Assembly (NCBI GenBank): GCA_963921195.1
Contig: OY992538.1
Coordinates: forward strand, 58,022,852 to 58,086,851
Source: Pegoplata infirma
Taxonomy: Eukaryota; Arthropoda; Insecta; Diptera; Anthomyiidae
Reading direction: 5' to 3'
DNA: 64,000 bases
Made by a program: the position numbers and the translations under genes. Position 1 is the first letter of the stretch. The number at the start of each line of letters is the position of its first letter. Under the pieces are notes generated by a model that made no database searches, had not been told where the DNA came from, and saw only the letters and a list, made by a program, of their open reading frames with translations. Positions 59,501-61,899 of this stretch are shown here, one piece after another.

Positions 59501-60517
59501 TCTGACTCGAGGCCTTTTCATGTTCCCCATTATGAATTAACGTAACAAGTACTTATGTTACCTCTACTTTCTTTATTATGATATTTTCCAATAAAAACCC
59601 ATAGAGTTTCTTGCTCGTAACAAAGTTGGCAATTTTCAGGAATGAATTAACGATCGTTTCGGGGTTTTCCCAATTCATCAGAATTCCCGAAACAATCGTC
59701 AATTCATTCCTAAAAATTAAAAAAATTTTTAAAGCAAGAAACTCTATGAGTATTTAATGGGAGAAGTAAGTACATGTTATGTTAATTCATAATGGGGAAC
59801 ATAAAAAGGCCTCAAATCAGAATAAACTCCTTTTCATTTATGTAGTAATGTTGAAAAAAATTTTTTTTTGCAAAAAAAAAACTGTGTTTTGATTTTTTTT
59901 TTCTAGAAACGTCTAAAGTTTGTTAACAATGAAAAAAAAAATTTACAATACTTACAAGTTGAATACTGCACAGTTTGGGGTTGAACAACAGTATTTACAT
60001 TTCCACCAGGACCACCGCCGCCACCTGTTGTTACTACAGTATTTCCGCTCAATTGGGTAATTCTACCGCCACCACCTAAACCAACACTACCAATGTTGCC
60101 AGGATTACCGTCATTATTACCACCGGCAGCACTGCTGTCAGCTACAACACCACCGCCGCCAACATTTGTTTTTAGATTAGTTGCCGTAACGGGTGTTGTC
60201 GAGGGTAAATAGGCTATTGTTTGGGCACCACCATGTTGTGGTGTCAAAATACGATGGTGGGCAATGGAACCTGCCGTTGCTATATTGCCAGTACCCAAAC
60301 CAACGTTTATTGCATTACCACCAGCTGTTGTATGTGTACCGGGTACAACAGAGCCAATGTTTATAGCGCCTGTGGTAACATTTGTTGTACCCGTTACAAC
60401 ACCAGACGCTGTGGGACCACCACCACCACCAACTCCTCCTCCGCCACCACTACCGCCCACGCCACCAGGACCTGGACGTGCACCATACTGCACTTCCTCA
60501 CGGGTACGTTTCATCAT
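18991..60517 (-). CDS. Sin3A: Paired amphipathic helix corepressor Sin3A (11 coding exons)
   Basis: Joined coding exons, 5' to 3': 60517-59956, 55291-54123, 54058-52383, 49800-49500, 49437-49294, 49220-48986, 46338-45524, 38085-37549, 37477-37211, 22562-22173, 19629-18991. Every junction has GT/AG borders and keeps frame, giving 2244 residues. Sin3A is the nuclear scaffold that brings histone deacetylase (Rpd3/HDAC1) to DNA-bound repressors. In order: Gly-rich N terminus (1-187), PAH1 (about 286-357, [15 protein letters not shown]), PAH2 (about 563-647, [12 protein letters not shown] then [17 protein letters not shown] across an exon junction), PAH3 (about 938-1009), the HDAC-interaction/Sin3_corepress region (from about 1070), a Ser/Thr-rich insert (about 1364-1600) and the Sin3a_C domain (from about 1635, [16 protein letters not shown]). 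Start: the ATG at 60517 ([12 protein letters not shown]) has AAAA before it; the in-frame codon at 60532 is GTG. An extra or alternative exon in the large introns cannot be excluded. Confidence 0.93.
19704..20374. mobile_element. TA-flanked element with mirror-image minisatellite arms (copy 1)
   Basis: Inverted termini CACCATTTACAGATGTAATT and AATTACATCTGTAAATGGTG are flanked by TA (19702-19703, 20375-20376). The body is almost wholly 20-21-bp units of two types, TGTAATTCGAAGATTCCATT and TGTAATTCGAAAAAGATCAA+T. About 15 units per arm lie in mirrored order around a short centre near 20030. Variant units (one TACTCCAAT, a GTAAAAG pair) reappear at matching places in the other arm. It lies in intron 10 of Sin3A. 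Frames rich in FELQ on both strands come from the repeat. Confidence 0.85.
20377..20484. other. Short spacer between two minisatellite elements
   Basis: Ordinary-complexity sequence (GATCGCCGGGCATGTG, AATCCCTGCAGGAAAAAAGG) separating the two copies. No gene is seen. Confidence 0.5.
20485..21033. mobile_element. TA-flanked minisatellite element (copy 2, asymmetric)
   Basis: Same termini as copy 1 with TA at 20483-20484 and 21034-21035. The left arm has about 8 units and then jumps to the centre sequence (CTGTATTTCCATTGATATT). The right arm has about 15, so a block of AAAGATC-type units is missing on the left. That breaks the palindrome next to its centre, a common fate of long hairpins. Confidence 0.82.
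21036..21664. other. Intron 10 sequence, no gene recognised
   Basis: AT-rich sequence with T and A runs. At 21535-21660 there is a cluster of ACTCAC, CTCAAGC and CACGCGT motifs beginning TAGAGATGGGTGCTTGAGTG, which may be one end of another hAT-like MITE. The matching right terminus was not found. The minus frame at 20975-21244 has no recognisable content. Confidence 0.4.
21665..22150 (+). mobile_element. INE-1-like copy, 5'-truncated
   Basis: Carries GAAGTTTGGTATTGCATTTC, GCAGTTCAAAAGTTATGAAC, AAAATACAAAATGCTTTAA and the right end TTGTGGAGGGCATC, TTCGGCAAGG, TTTACTTCTTTACTTA, as in 24838-25440. The tip lies about 20 bp from the exon 10 donor of Sin3A. Confidence 0.65.
22173..22562 (-). CDS. 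Sin3A: Sin3A exon 10
   Basis: Acceptor TTCTCTATTTAG, then [11 protein letters not shown]; 130 codons ending ...RKAKM at donor GTATGT. Part of the Sin3a_C domain ([20 protein letters not shown], then [12 protein letters not shown]). A Gly/Ser insert interrupts the middle. Reading through the donor adds only V-C-N-Q-F before a stop, so intron retention would give a shorter C-terminal isoform. Confidence 0.93.
22563..23509. other. Start of 14.6-kb intron 9, no element recognised
   Basis: AT-rich intron. The small plus-strand frame at 22881-23069 has no recognisable motif. The stretch 23100-23270 has ordinary composition without clear termini. Confidence 0.4.
23510..24209. mobile_element. hAT-like MITE with AGTCGAAAAGTCGA subterminal arrays
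   Basis: Starts TAGGGTTCTATAGTCG and ends CGACTATATAACCCTA, between exact 8-bp GTCCCCTG duplications (23502-23509, 24210-24217). Both ends are crowded with GTCGAAAAGTCGACTTTTT-type repeats. A truncated relative is at 56957-57485. Frames at 23357-23746 and 23798-24049 are read-throughs of these repeats. Confidence 0.83.
24218..24837. other. Intron 9 spacer, no gene recognised
   Basis: AT-rich sequence without terminal repeats. The frame starting at 24685 runs into the INE-1-like element and is not supported. Confidence 0.4.
24838..25440 (+). mobile_element. INE-1/DINE-1-like element, best full-length copy
   Basis: Left end TTTTTATACCCTCCAC, with a small ATACCCTC/GAGGGTAT stem (to about 24868). 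Then GACCCCATAAAGTATATATA and GATGTCCGTCTGTCTGTCTG, both strongly reminiscent of Drosophila INE-1 (DINE-1), a Helentron-associated non-autonomous family. The right end has GTGGAGGGTATCACTACATT, a tip hairpin (TTCGGC/GCCGAA) and finishes ACTTGTT. No target duplication is seen, as expected for rolling-circle elements. At least eight relatives lie in this window. Confidence 0.78.
25441..26450. repeat. Second copy of the split older repeat, with nested MITE
   Basis: Matches 3240-3440 and 6840-7000 (CTTGATCGAAGGGGGCCACG, then ATATTCGTGTTCAGCGCATC, later GACTCAAATTTGTACACCAT). The first 150 bases (AATCAGCTCATCAAAAAGCA, TCTAGGGGTATGTCCTAATG) instead resemble 58050-58130. No coding frame is supported. 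Confidence 0.5.
25881..26244. mobile_element. TA-flanked MITE, CAGTGGGCGACAATACATTG termini
   Basis: Inverted ends CAGTGGGCGACAATACATTG and CAATGTATTGTCGCCTACTG, each next to TA (25879-25880, 26245-26246). Inner complements are AGATGCAATTTGTTA and TAACAAATTGCATCT. CAGT termini with TA duplication are typical of the Tc1/mariner superfamily. A ~150-bp internal tract (TTTAAAGCTTTAATTTAAGC) recurs at 46790-46940. Confidence 0.8.
26451..28603. other. AT-rich intron 9 stretch, no gene recognised
   Basis: Homopolymer-rich sequence up to about 27770, then more complex sequence (GGTCTACCGCGCCCTCTAGC at about 28181). No terminal repeats, conserved frames or RNA genes could be supported. Frames at 28011-28271 and 28223-28405 overlap on opposite strands and lack recognisable motifs. 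Confidence 0.4.
28604..29411. mobile_element. MITE with CCCAGCAGAAAT termini and AAAGAGCGCT repeats
   Basis: Inverted ends CCCAGCAGAAAT and ATTTCTGCTGGG with TT on both sides. Inside are repeated GCGCTCTAAAG-type motifs and, from 29105 to 29280, about four tandem ~55-bp units (CAGCATCTTTATTCTGCTTA). Tips and motif resemble 35007-35659 (CCCAGGCAGAAA), so the two are probably related families. The minus frame at 28549-28809 is not supported as a gene. Confidence 0.65.
29412..29757. repeat. Short palindromic repeat
   Basis: GTTTTTTGAGAAATTTAAGG (about 29422) is complementary to CCTTAAATTTCTCAAAAAAC (about 29709), and GAGCACCAATTGT to ACAATTGGTGCCC within. It looks like a small fold-back element, but I could not find a target duplication. 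Confidence 0.5.
29766..30980. mobile_element. hAT-like element with AAATATGCTC subterminal repeats
   Basis: Termini CAGGGAAACCAAAAATATGC and GCATATTTTTGGTTTCCCTG, bounded by exact 8-bp GTAATAAC duplications (29758-29765, 30981-30988). Inside the left end AAAATATGCTCTAAAA is repeated four times. Inside the right end AAATATGCTCTT occurs three times. A minisatellite element is nested inside at 30180-30618. No transposase frame remains; the frame at 30852-31037 crosses the right border. Confidence 0.88.
30180..30618. mobile_element. TA-flanked minisatellite element (copy 3)
   Basis: Termini CACCATTTACAGATGTAATT and ACACCTGTAAATGGTG, TA at 30178-30179 and 30619-30620. It has about 11 units of TGTAATTCGAAGATTC-type on the left and about 8 mirrored units on the right around a centre at about 30420. 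It is more diverged than copies 1 and 2, and nested in the hAT-like element. Confidence 0.8.
31237..31462. mobile_element. 226-bp palindromic MITE, AGGGGCATGTCACAGACTC termini
   Basis: Arms of roughly 100 bp pair along most of their length: AGGGGCATGTCACAGACTC with GAGTCTGTGACATGCCCCT, and TTCGGATTTGAAAAAAGTG with CACTTTTTTTCAAATCCGAA. The minus frame at 31193-31477 runs straight through it and is not a gene. Confidence 0.75.
31624..32886. mobile_element. hAT-like MITE with CCCGGGAATTCC arrays
   Basis: Left end TAGAGTTTTTCACGGGAATT, right end GGGAAAAGAAAAACTCTT. Flanks CATGTGAT and TATGTGAT match at 7 of 8 positions. Both ends carry repeated GGGAATTCCCGGGA motifs, striking in this AT-rich context. 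A perfect hairpin (AAATATTCATACTCTAAATA and complement) lies at 32608-32684. The tract 32290-32560 recurs at 59430-59690. Confidence 0.72.
32887..33345. repeat. Fragment related to the CCCAGGCAGAAA family
   Basis: GACACTTCCTCACGAAAGA and GAACGGTTGGCAGTTTCTGCCTGGGTA-type sequence (33216-33235, tip GCAGTTTCTGCCTGGGTA) match 35490-35661. Only the right terminus is preserved. Confidence 0.5.
33346..33723. other. GC-balanced block, possible solo LTR or element remnant
   Basis: Higher-complexity sequence than its surroundings, flanked by TGTTAAT on both sides (33339-33345, 33724-33730). It contains a 42-bp hairpin at 33530-33571 (GAGTGACTA arms around TACGTA). No frame and no standard TG...CA ends, so the assignment is open. 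Confidence 0.3.
33731..34255. repeat. TTCGTA-rich repeat and adjoining fragment
   Basis: TTTCGTA or TTACGAA motifs recur about a dozen times between 33810 and 33990. The right end, AATTTTTTTCGGTG followed by TA (to about 34020), looks like a TA-MITE terminus of CACCG type. The left terminus is missing. The following 100 bases contain AAAGCGAACTTCGCTTT, a short palindrome. Confidence 0.4.
35007..35659. mobile_element. TA-flanked MITE, CCCAGGCAGAAA termini
   Basis: CCCAGGCAGAAA at the left and TTTCTGCCTGGG at the right, each next to TA. AAAGCGCT-type motifs are repeated inside. Frames at 35340-35703 lie within it and have no protein-family signature. Confidence 0.7.
35811..36483. mobile_element. 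TA-flanked MITE built of GTTAGTT/AACTAAC motifs
   Basis: Ends CACTCAAAAAATTATGTTAG and TTACATAATTTTCTGAGTG with TA at 35809-35810 and 36484-36485. Both arms are filled with short AACTAAC, AGTTAAAATAACTAC and related motifs, again a terminal motif amplified inwards. The centre is A/T homopolymer sequence. No coding capacity. Confidence 0.75.
36869..37210. other. End of intron 9, no element recognised
   Basis: AT-rich sequence leading to the exon 9 donor; nothing further seen. Confidence 0.4.
37211..37477 (-). CDS. Sin3A: Sin3A exon 9
   Basis: Acceptor ATTTTAG then [12 protein letters not shown]; 89 codons ending ...ERWDEDGM at donor GTAAGT. It carries the conserved [10 protein letters not shown] segment of the Sin3a_C domain, followed by an Asn-rich tract and a Lys/Glu/Asp-rich end. 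A 71-nt intron separates it from exon 8. Confidence 0.93.
37549..38085 (-). CDS. Sin3A: Sin3A exon 8
   Basis: Acceptor CTTTTTTTCAG then D-E-A-Y-T-L-F-F; 179 codons ending ...EENCFKIYI at donor GTAAGT. This is the heart of the Sin3a_C domain: [18 protein letters not shown], then [18 protein letters not shown] and [15 protein letters not shown]. It is the most conserved block of the protein outside the PAH repeats. Confidence 0.95.
38086..38550. other. Intron 7 start (3' side), no element recognised
   Basis: AT-rich intron sequence between the exon 8 acceptor and the minisatellite repeat. Nothing further supported. Confidence 0.4.
38551..38795. repeat. Minisatellite-element fragment, left of copia
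   Basis: Diverged TGTAATTCGAAGATTCC units, with an internal terminus TACACCATTTACAG at 38697-38710. The copia insertion splits a unit: ...ATTCC-ACTTG here and ACTTG-TAATTCGAAG at 43261. The rest of the array follows at 43266-43360. Confidence 0.7.
38796..38991 (+). repeat. Copia-like 5' LTR
   Basis: Begins TATTGAAATT and ends TTTAATTCAAAA, not the usual TG...CA. AATAAA at 38927-38932 is the likely poly(A) signal. It matches the 3' LTR base for base as far as I can see. Confidence 0.9.
38992..39002 (+). promoter_or_regulatory. Primer-binding site of the copia-like element
   Basis: GGTTATGGGCC directly abuts the 5' LTR. Copia primes from an internal fragment of initiator methionine tRNA, and this sequence fits that type of site. 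Confidence 0.75.
39151..43053 (+). CDS. Copia-type Gag-Pol polyprotein (retrotransposon)
   Basis: One 1300-codon frame starting at the ATG at 39151 ([11 protein letters not shown]), which has AAAA before it; the upstream in-frame codon at 39142 is TTG. Domains in Ty1/copia order: Gag-like region ([19 protein letters not shown]), CCHC zinc knuckle at about residue 219-232, aspartic protease with DSGA at about 277, GAG pre-integrase zinc region ([16 protein letters not shown]), integrase with D474, D537 and E573 (35 residues between the last two), reverse transcriptase with YVDD at about 987-990, and RNase H from about 1152. Integrase before reverse transcriptase places it in copia, not gypsy or BEL. 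No frameshift or stop interrupts it, and no env-like frame is present. Confidence 0.95.
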   Translation: MADTKPKFTKLTNDNYANWKFKMELLLRKQNLWKLVIEGTRPTPIFDNGVLKNKPQLDEWDNKDDEARGTIGLLVMDDQLCHIRNSKTAKETWDQLKSYHERNTLANKVFLMRSICSLKLEDGGDAVAHINTMNDLFTKLRDVGEEALSDKWSAAMLLSSLPECYDTLITALESRKEEEINFALVQQRIIAEYERRLHTGGNGGNDAVLKAVARPGSVCYFCKKPGHQKKNCLKYKNWKQKQVPANNFNKVNSVEEKHNSDFLFKFGKNNKFCWLVDSGATRHAVNDSKFFQKLDESYKSSIELANGETVSIEGIGSGELMLCDLNGNQHKFLAKEVLYAPRLVGNILSVRQLTKVGFDISFKKNLCHINFNNNNVGVADIDGEMYILRQYDNVNALYQHNENCIHQWHRKLGHRDPEAIRKMFSENLAEDFKIVECGIKEICETCTKGKLTRMPFPKQSLHKSTETLQLIHTDVCGPMQTTTPSGKRYVVTFIDDYSSFTIIRLLSRKSEVEQAFKDFVIFCRTSFGRVPKVIRSDRGGEYTGKNFISYLQSEGIQIQLTAPYSPQQNGKAERKNRTLIEMSRCLLIDASLPYTFWGEAVSTANYIQNRVFTRSTNTTPYELWYGSKPSLSQFHIFGSKCFVHVPSEKRRKLDNKAIEMIFLGYDNNSKAFRFYNPVTKRVVISRDVRFTDFTTNNVDKEVSIEFHRNDDRKNMPLLIEEEKIELPLIENKAINNDSDDSNEHTDNDEQNDSEEHLEIQTPTIRVSNRENKGKEPKRLIDEVWSIQELQEPKTYQQALESEEKVQWLAAMQDEMESLKKNQTWELVELPEDKSAIGSKWVYKIKRNSDGDVSRFKARLVAQGFSQKYGIDYDEVFAPVVSHTTFRILLSIAGKKNMIVNHIDAKTAFLNGKLSETIFMKQPQGFQEGNGELVCLLKKSIYGLKQAARSWNHTLNEILIKSKFTQSLNDPCLYYGNIYGKICYIIVYVDDLILACSTEKQIRYIESTLSNNFAIENLGELKHYLGIEISKDEYGNFQLCQSNYINKTVQEFGMQEAKSTRTPMDLCYGKGGDTTLLENNNKYRKLIGHLLYISVNTRPDISAPVSILAQKVSQPTNEDWMQCKRILKYLKSTSNLKLNLSNKNEKQQLTGFADANWAEERIERKSNSGRIFFYNGGTISWSCQKQTLVASSTCEAEYVSLSEAAKEAKWLRQLLEDFQQIVNEPTQIFNDNQSCLRLLSDDKFSFKTKHMDTKYKMTKDLVKKGIITSSYCPTEEMIADILTKPLSPNKHNYFCNKCNLK
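43050..43064 (+). promoter_or_regulatory. Polypurine tract of the copia-like element
   Basis: AGTGAATGAGGAGGAG-type purine-rich sequence ending immediately at the 3' LTR, overlapping the stop codon of the polyprotein. This is the expected plus-strand primer. Confidence 0.8.
43065..43260 (+). repeat. Copia-like 3' LTR
   Basis: 196 bp matching the 5' LTR throughout, again TATTGAAATT to ATTCAAAA, followed by the target repeat ACTTG. Confidence 0.9.
43261..44078. repeat. Minisatellite fragments and INE-1-like debris
   Basis: Array units continue to about 43355. From about 43690 to 43945 a minus-oriented INE-1-like piece is recognisable (GGACTGTGTCGTGTCC, ATGGGGTCCTAGACCGATAT, ATACCCTCC). Array units resume from 43946 to 44078 (TCAATTGTAATTCGATAAAG). 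The interval 43360-43690 holds nothing I recognise. Confidence 0.5.
44079..44311. mobile_element. 233-bp MITE, AAGGGCTTA termini, nested in the array
   Basis: Inverted ends AAGGGCTTACTGCAAGAACT and GTTTTTGCAATAAGCCCTT, with arm segments GATAAGCAACATTTTA and TGTTGCTTATC. CAATTG flanks it on both sides (44073-44078, 44312-44317). CAATTG is part of the surrounding minisatellite unit, so the duplication could be 6 bp or partly coincidental. Confidence 0.7.
44312..44853. repeat. Minisatellite units around a degraded repeat
   Basis: CGAATTACAATTGATCTTTTT units at 44312-44425 and 44696-44800 (unit core TTCGAATTACAATTGAT) flank 44430-44695, the reverse copy of the repeat at 1050-1305. That inner repeat ends CAGCGCCTT and may have inserted into the array. 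Confidence 0.55.
44854..45399. repeat. 275-bp tandem duplication beside the exon 7 donor
   Basis: Two head-to-tail copies (from TGTCATTGAAAAATTTAG at 44854 and again at 45129, both ending GTTGAGTTGTCAGATT). They differ by only a few bases, mainly in homopolymer length, so the duplication is recent. It lies ~125 bp inside intron 7 from the exon 7 donor at 45523. Confidence 0.9.
45524..46338 (-). CDS. Sin3A: Sin3A exon 7 (Ser/Thr-rich)
   Basis: Acceptor TTTTTAATAG, then the split Asp codon and D-N-E-K-M-D-V-D; ends ...AISKHL at donor GTAAGT; 271 full codons. After the acidic start almost the whole exon is Ser/Thr/Ala sequence, likely disordered, ending with [12 protein letters not shown], which contains IKTE and IKQE, sites of SUMO-consensus type. 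It links the HDAC-interaction half to the Sin3a_C domain. Its upstream frame in the intron ([10 protein letters not shown]...) is not coding. Confidence 0.9.
46339..47312. other. Intron 6, AT-rich part
   Basis: Mostly AT-rich intron. 46790-46940 repeats the interior of the TA-MITE at 25881-26244 (TTTAAAGC-type block, GGGTCGA, ATTATTTATAGA). 47030-47150 resembles 58855-58970 (ATGAATTTGGGCCGCTAAAA, ACACCAGGGAGAGC). No gene is seen. Confidence 0.45.
47313..47560 (+). mobile_element. tRNA-derived SINE
   Basis: A tRNA-like head with RNA polymerase III promoter boxes: box A TAGGCTAGTTGG at 47321-47332 and box B GGTTCGATTCC at 47365-47375. A tRNA-unrelated body follows (TCGCTACAACGAGACGACGG, CTCGGTTAGG), then an A-rich tail with a run of ~30 A. 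A second, 5'-truncated copy sharing the same body is at 61665-61830, which shows it is a repeat and not a host tRNA gene. It is non-autonomous and would depend on LINE machinery. Confidence 0.85.
48000..48860 (+). pseudogene. Decayed non-LTR retrotransposon reverse transcriptase
   Basis: In shifting frames I read AFLDIKG (a motif of the FLDIEGAF type), [20 protein letters not shown] (the GTPQGGVLSP-type RT motif), [33 protein letters not shown], and further on the FQAE-like start of an RNase H region. Stops and frameshifts break it throughout. The motif set fits the Jockey/LOA/R1-like LINE clades of flies. It is in the opposite orientation to Sin3A, in intron 6. Confidence 0.75.
48986..49220 (-). 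CDS. Sin3A: Sin3A exon 6
   Basis: Starts [10 protein letters not shown] and ends ...LSDDERED with phase 1 at donor GTATGT; 78 codons plus one base. It contains [20 protein letters not shown], then [17 protein letters not shown], conserved in Sin3 downstream of the HDAC-interaction region. Confidence 0.95.
49294..49437 (-). CDS. Sin3A: Sin3A exon 5
   Basis: 48 codons, [20 protein letters not shown] to ...[11 protein letters not shown], between introns of 62 and 73 nt. Strongly conserved Sin3 core sequence within the HDAC1-binding half of the protein. Confidence 0.95.
49500..49800 (-). CDS. Sin3A: Sin3A exon 4
   Basis: Opens with the last base of the split Arg codon, then [14 protein letters not shown]; 100 codons to ...[10 protein letters not shown] at donor [26 protein letters not shown] and [16 protein letters not shown] are hallmark Sin3 sequence. 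The acceptor TATTCACAG has a weak pyrimidine tract. Confidence 0.95.
49906..50432. mobile_element. TA-flanked MITE, AGGGTATTCATTTC termini
   Basis: AGGGTATTCATTTCAG at the left and CTGAAATGAATACCCT at the right, TA on both sides (49904-49905, 50433-50434). It lies ~105 bp upstream of the exon 4 acceptor in intron 3. A half copy with the same terminus (AAGGGTATTCATTTCCG) follows at about 50510-50590. Confidence 0.75.
50677..51420 (-). pseudogene. Decayed mariner-like transposase
   Basis: On the minus strand around 51115-51030 I read [21 protein letters not shown], close to the FQQDGATCHTA block of mariner-type DDE transposases, with the second Gln replaced by TAG. Further on, broken frames give TFFGGVL in place of a DFFLWG-type motif. 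The end reads AAAGGGTGGTCCAATAACAAG on the plus strand near 50677, possibly the terminal repeat (tip AAAGGGTGGTCCAATAAC). It is inactive: several stops and frameshifts. Confidence 0.7.
51421..52382. other. Intron 3, donor-side part with repeat fragments
   Basis: Contains a repeat piece at 51500-51570 (TGTCACGTGATAGGTATTTT, GAGACACACTTTTCCTGCGG) and an INE-1-like end near 52140-52215 (ATGCCGATATTTCAATGAGC). No coding content recognised. Confidence 0.45.
52383..54058 (-). CDS. Sin3A: Sin3A exon 3 (PAH2 end, PAH3, HDAC-interaction start)
   Basis: Acceptor CTTTTTCAG then [11 protein letters not shown]; ends mid-Arg after ...EETIY at donor GTTGGT; 558 codons plus two bases. It completes PAH2 ([20 protein letters not shown]), has a long Gly/His/Ser-rich linker, then PAH3 ([20 protein letters not shown] to FRWFTDFLG) and the start of the Sin3 corepressor region ([24 protein letters not shown]). 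The donor GTTGGT is weaker than the others, but the next exon fits it exactly. Confidence 0.95.
54123..55291 (-). CDS. Sin3A: Sin3A exon 2 (PAH1, PAH2 start)
   Basis: Acceptor TTTTTTTATAG, split Ser codon, then [11 protein letters not shown]; ends ...YVNKIK at donor GTAAGA. PAH1 ([15 protein letters not shown] to [12 protein letters not shown]) lies between Ser/Thr/Gln-rich and Ala/Pro/His-rich linkers. PAH1 and PAH2 dock transcription repressors such as Mad-type factors. PAH2 is split by the 64-nt intron that follows. Confidence 0.95.
55292..56289. other. Intron 1, 3' part with repeat debris
   Basis: A small palindrome-rich segment at 55700-56000 includes ATAGGTCACGGGACCTATC, with its own inverted repeat (GATAGGTC... 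and GGACCTATC). Several short overlapping frames on both strands there lack protein signatures. No gene is supported. Confidence 0.4.
56720..57912. mobile_element. hAT-like element with poly-G and poly-C ends
   Basis: Inverted tips CATTGGCGTAG and CTACGCCAATG. Flanks CTAACGAA (56712-56719) and CTAACAAA (57913-57920) match at 7 of 8; the surrounding palindrome shows the empty-site sequence had one copy. Fifteen G lie at 56747-56761 just inside the left end, and eighteen C at 57872-57889 just inside the right, so the two runs are complementary across the element. It contains another element at 56957-57485. Confidence 0.75.
56957..57485. mobile_element. Truncated hAT-like MITE of the GTCGAAAA family
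   Basis: The right end GTCGACTTTTCGACTATAGAACCCTA-type sequence (tip CGACTATAGAACCCTA) matches the terminus of 23510-24209 read in reverse. TTAAGAAC stands on both sides (56949-56956, 57486-57493), but the left TAGGGTTC terminus is missing, which suggests a terminal deletion after insertion. Confidence 0.65.
58266..58794. mobile_element. hAT-like MITE with TAGAGTCCGACCGAA termini, second copy
   Basis: Exact 8-bp GTAAATAG duplications (58258-58265, 58795-58802). It is highly similar to 12345-12863 through its whole length, including the CCGAAACCGAACCGA arrays and the central GCCTGGCATGAATAAAATTA. The right tip has one change (GGTCGGTCTCTA). Confidence 0.85.
58803..59955. repeat. Intron 1, donor-side part: several repeat fragments
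   Basis: 59000-59090 repeats the CACGTGATAGGCATTTTTG-type block. At 59323 TAGTGTCCGACCGAG opens a truncated relative of 13894-14290. From 59430 a tract shared with 32290-32560 begins. Its own inverted copy follows, so 59500-59690 and 59690-59830 form arms (CATGTTCCCCATTATGAATT with AATTCATAATGGGGAACAT). No coding content. Confidence 0.55.
59956..60517 (-). CDS. Sin3A: Sin3A exon 1 (initiator)
   Basis: Starts at the ATG whose complement is 60515-60517 ([16 protein letters not shown]) and ends with the first base of a split Ser codon at donor GTAAGT; 187 codons plus one base. Poly-Gly, Pro, Thr and Val-rich, probably disordered. The in-frame GTG at 60532 is not used as a start in eukaryotes, and the tandem ATGATG lies in a good AAAA context. 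Confidence 0.88.
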
Positions 60518-61050
60518 TTTTAGAGGTTTCACTTTTAATTAGTTTTTTTTAACTTTGGGTGGGGGAAAAATTAAAGAAAATAAAAATATATTTTCTTTTA
60601 ATTGTTGTTTTAAACAGTCTATGTGGATAATTTGTTTTTTTTTTTTAATTATTTAATTTTATTACTTTAAGTATTGACAAAAAACACTTTCTTTACAACT
60701 TGTTGTTGTTGTTATTTGTTGTAACGTGTTTTTTTGAAATACAGATTTTTCTAACGTTTATAACGTTTTTCTATTTTTGTTGTTGTAACTTCTGTTTGTT
60801 TTAGTAATTGTTGAAGTTGTTTTAATTTTTGTAAATTATGATTACGTCGTTTTTTCATTTGATTATTTTGCATTGTACACTTTTGCAATGAGTGTATTTT
60901 ATTTTTTCAAATAATTTTTTTATTTTTTTCTTTCAATTTATTCAAATACGAGATTATTATTTTGAGTTTGCTCCTCTGACAAGAGATCGATCCGTAGGAC
61001 AAATGATCTAAACTCCAACAGTTTAAAAGTGGTTGAAGTTGATTTAAAAT
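60518..61050 (-). other. Sin3A: Probable Sin3A 5'UTR exon segment
   Basis: Reading the minus strand, a strong acceptor (TTTTTATATTTTCAG) ends at 61051. The following 533 bases lead to the start codon without a clear competing frame. This suggests a 5'UTR intron and an upstream exon; a GTAAGT donor at 62727-62722 could belong to it. Not proven. Confidence 0.45.
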
Positions 61051-61051
61051 C

Positions 61052-61664
61052 TGAAAATATAAAAAAAAATTCAATTATTAATTTTGTTGTGAATTTTAAC
61101 AAAATGTACATTACAGTCTAAAAATTTATAAGATAGATCTGCCCTAAAGTGTTAAGATTTAATTATATCAACTCTGATTATATCTTTAATATGCGGGCCG
61201 AGAAAACGGCATTTTCTAATTCCTGGGCCCAAGTACAGGACCTAGAACTTCTGACATAAAAATGTTTCATTTGTTTATGAAAAATACAAAAAAAAACAAC
61301 TAAAAAATGGCGTTTTTAGTTCTTCAAGGATGAACTTCTTCTCCCCTAGTCCGATTGTGTCAATCACCCAACTTAACCAGCCTAAGATCATAAGACATAT
61401 TCGTACCAAACTTTAGGAGGTTATCTATTTTATTTTGGACTGCATCGTGCTTTCCACAAACGGACATCTTAGAACCGATCGCTGATGAATAATATACCTT
61501 TTATGGGGTCCTTGACCGTCAAGTTTCGGCATTTCACAATTTTCTGGGGTCTCGCTCAGGGATTTAGGAATTGCAAAATAAATCTCCTATGTATGAGATT
61601 TTGCTACAATTGAGAAAAAATTAATAAAAGAAAATAATTTTGACAAAAAATAAATTGGTAAATT
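61052..61664. other. Upstream/5'UTR intron sequence with INE-1-like fragment
   Basis: 61425-61520 has an INE-1-like fragment (TTTTGGACTGCATCGTGC, TTTATGGGGTCCTTGACCG). The block 61340-61420 resembles 43620-43700 (CCAACTTAACCAGCC). No gene is seen. Confidence 0.4.
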
Positions 61665-61830
61665 GGGGGGTTGTGGGTTCGATTCCCACCAGAGGCCTTG
61701 GTCTGTTTCGTTACAACGAGACAATGGTCATAGTCACCCGTCTCGGTTAGGGTAATTTAGTATATGCTTTGTAATTATATGTTAAAAATTCAATAAATAA
61801 ATAAGTAATAATAATAAATAAATAAATTGG
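61665..61830 (+). mobile_element. tRNA-derived SINE, 5'-truncated copy
   Basis: Keeps box B (GGTTCGATTCC at 61676-61686) and the body TCGTTACAACGAGACAATGG, CGTCTCGGTTAGGG, with a TAAATAAATAAG-type tail. It lacks box A. About 85% similar by eye to 47365-47460. Confidence 0.8.
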
Positions 61831-61899
61831 TAATTTTTTTTTTAGTGAAATAAAATTTTCAGCGAAAAAATTTGTGAAAAAAATCACCGAAAAAAGTTT

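Noticed and set aside
60518..60532. Extended Sin3A start ([10 protein letters not shown]...) from 60532
   Set aside because: The codon at 60532-60530 is GTG, not ATG. The first in-frame ATG is at 60517.
60221..60542. Plus-strand frames rich in Pro/Thr and Cys opposite Sin3A exon 1
   Set aside because: Antisense shadows of the GC-rich poly-Gly coding exon.
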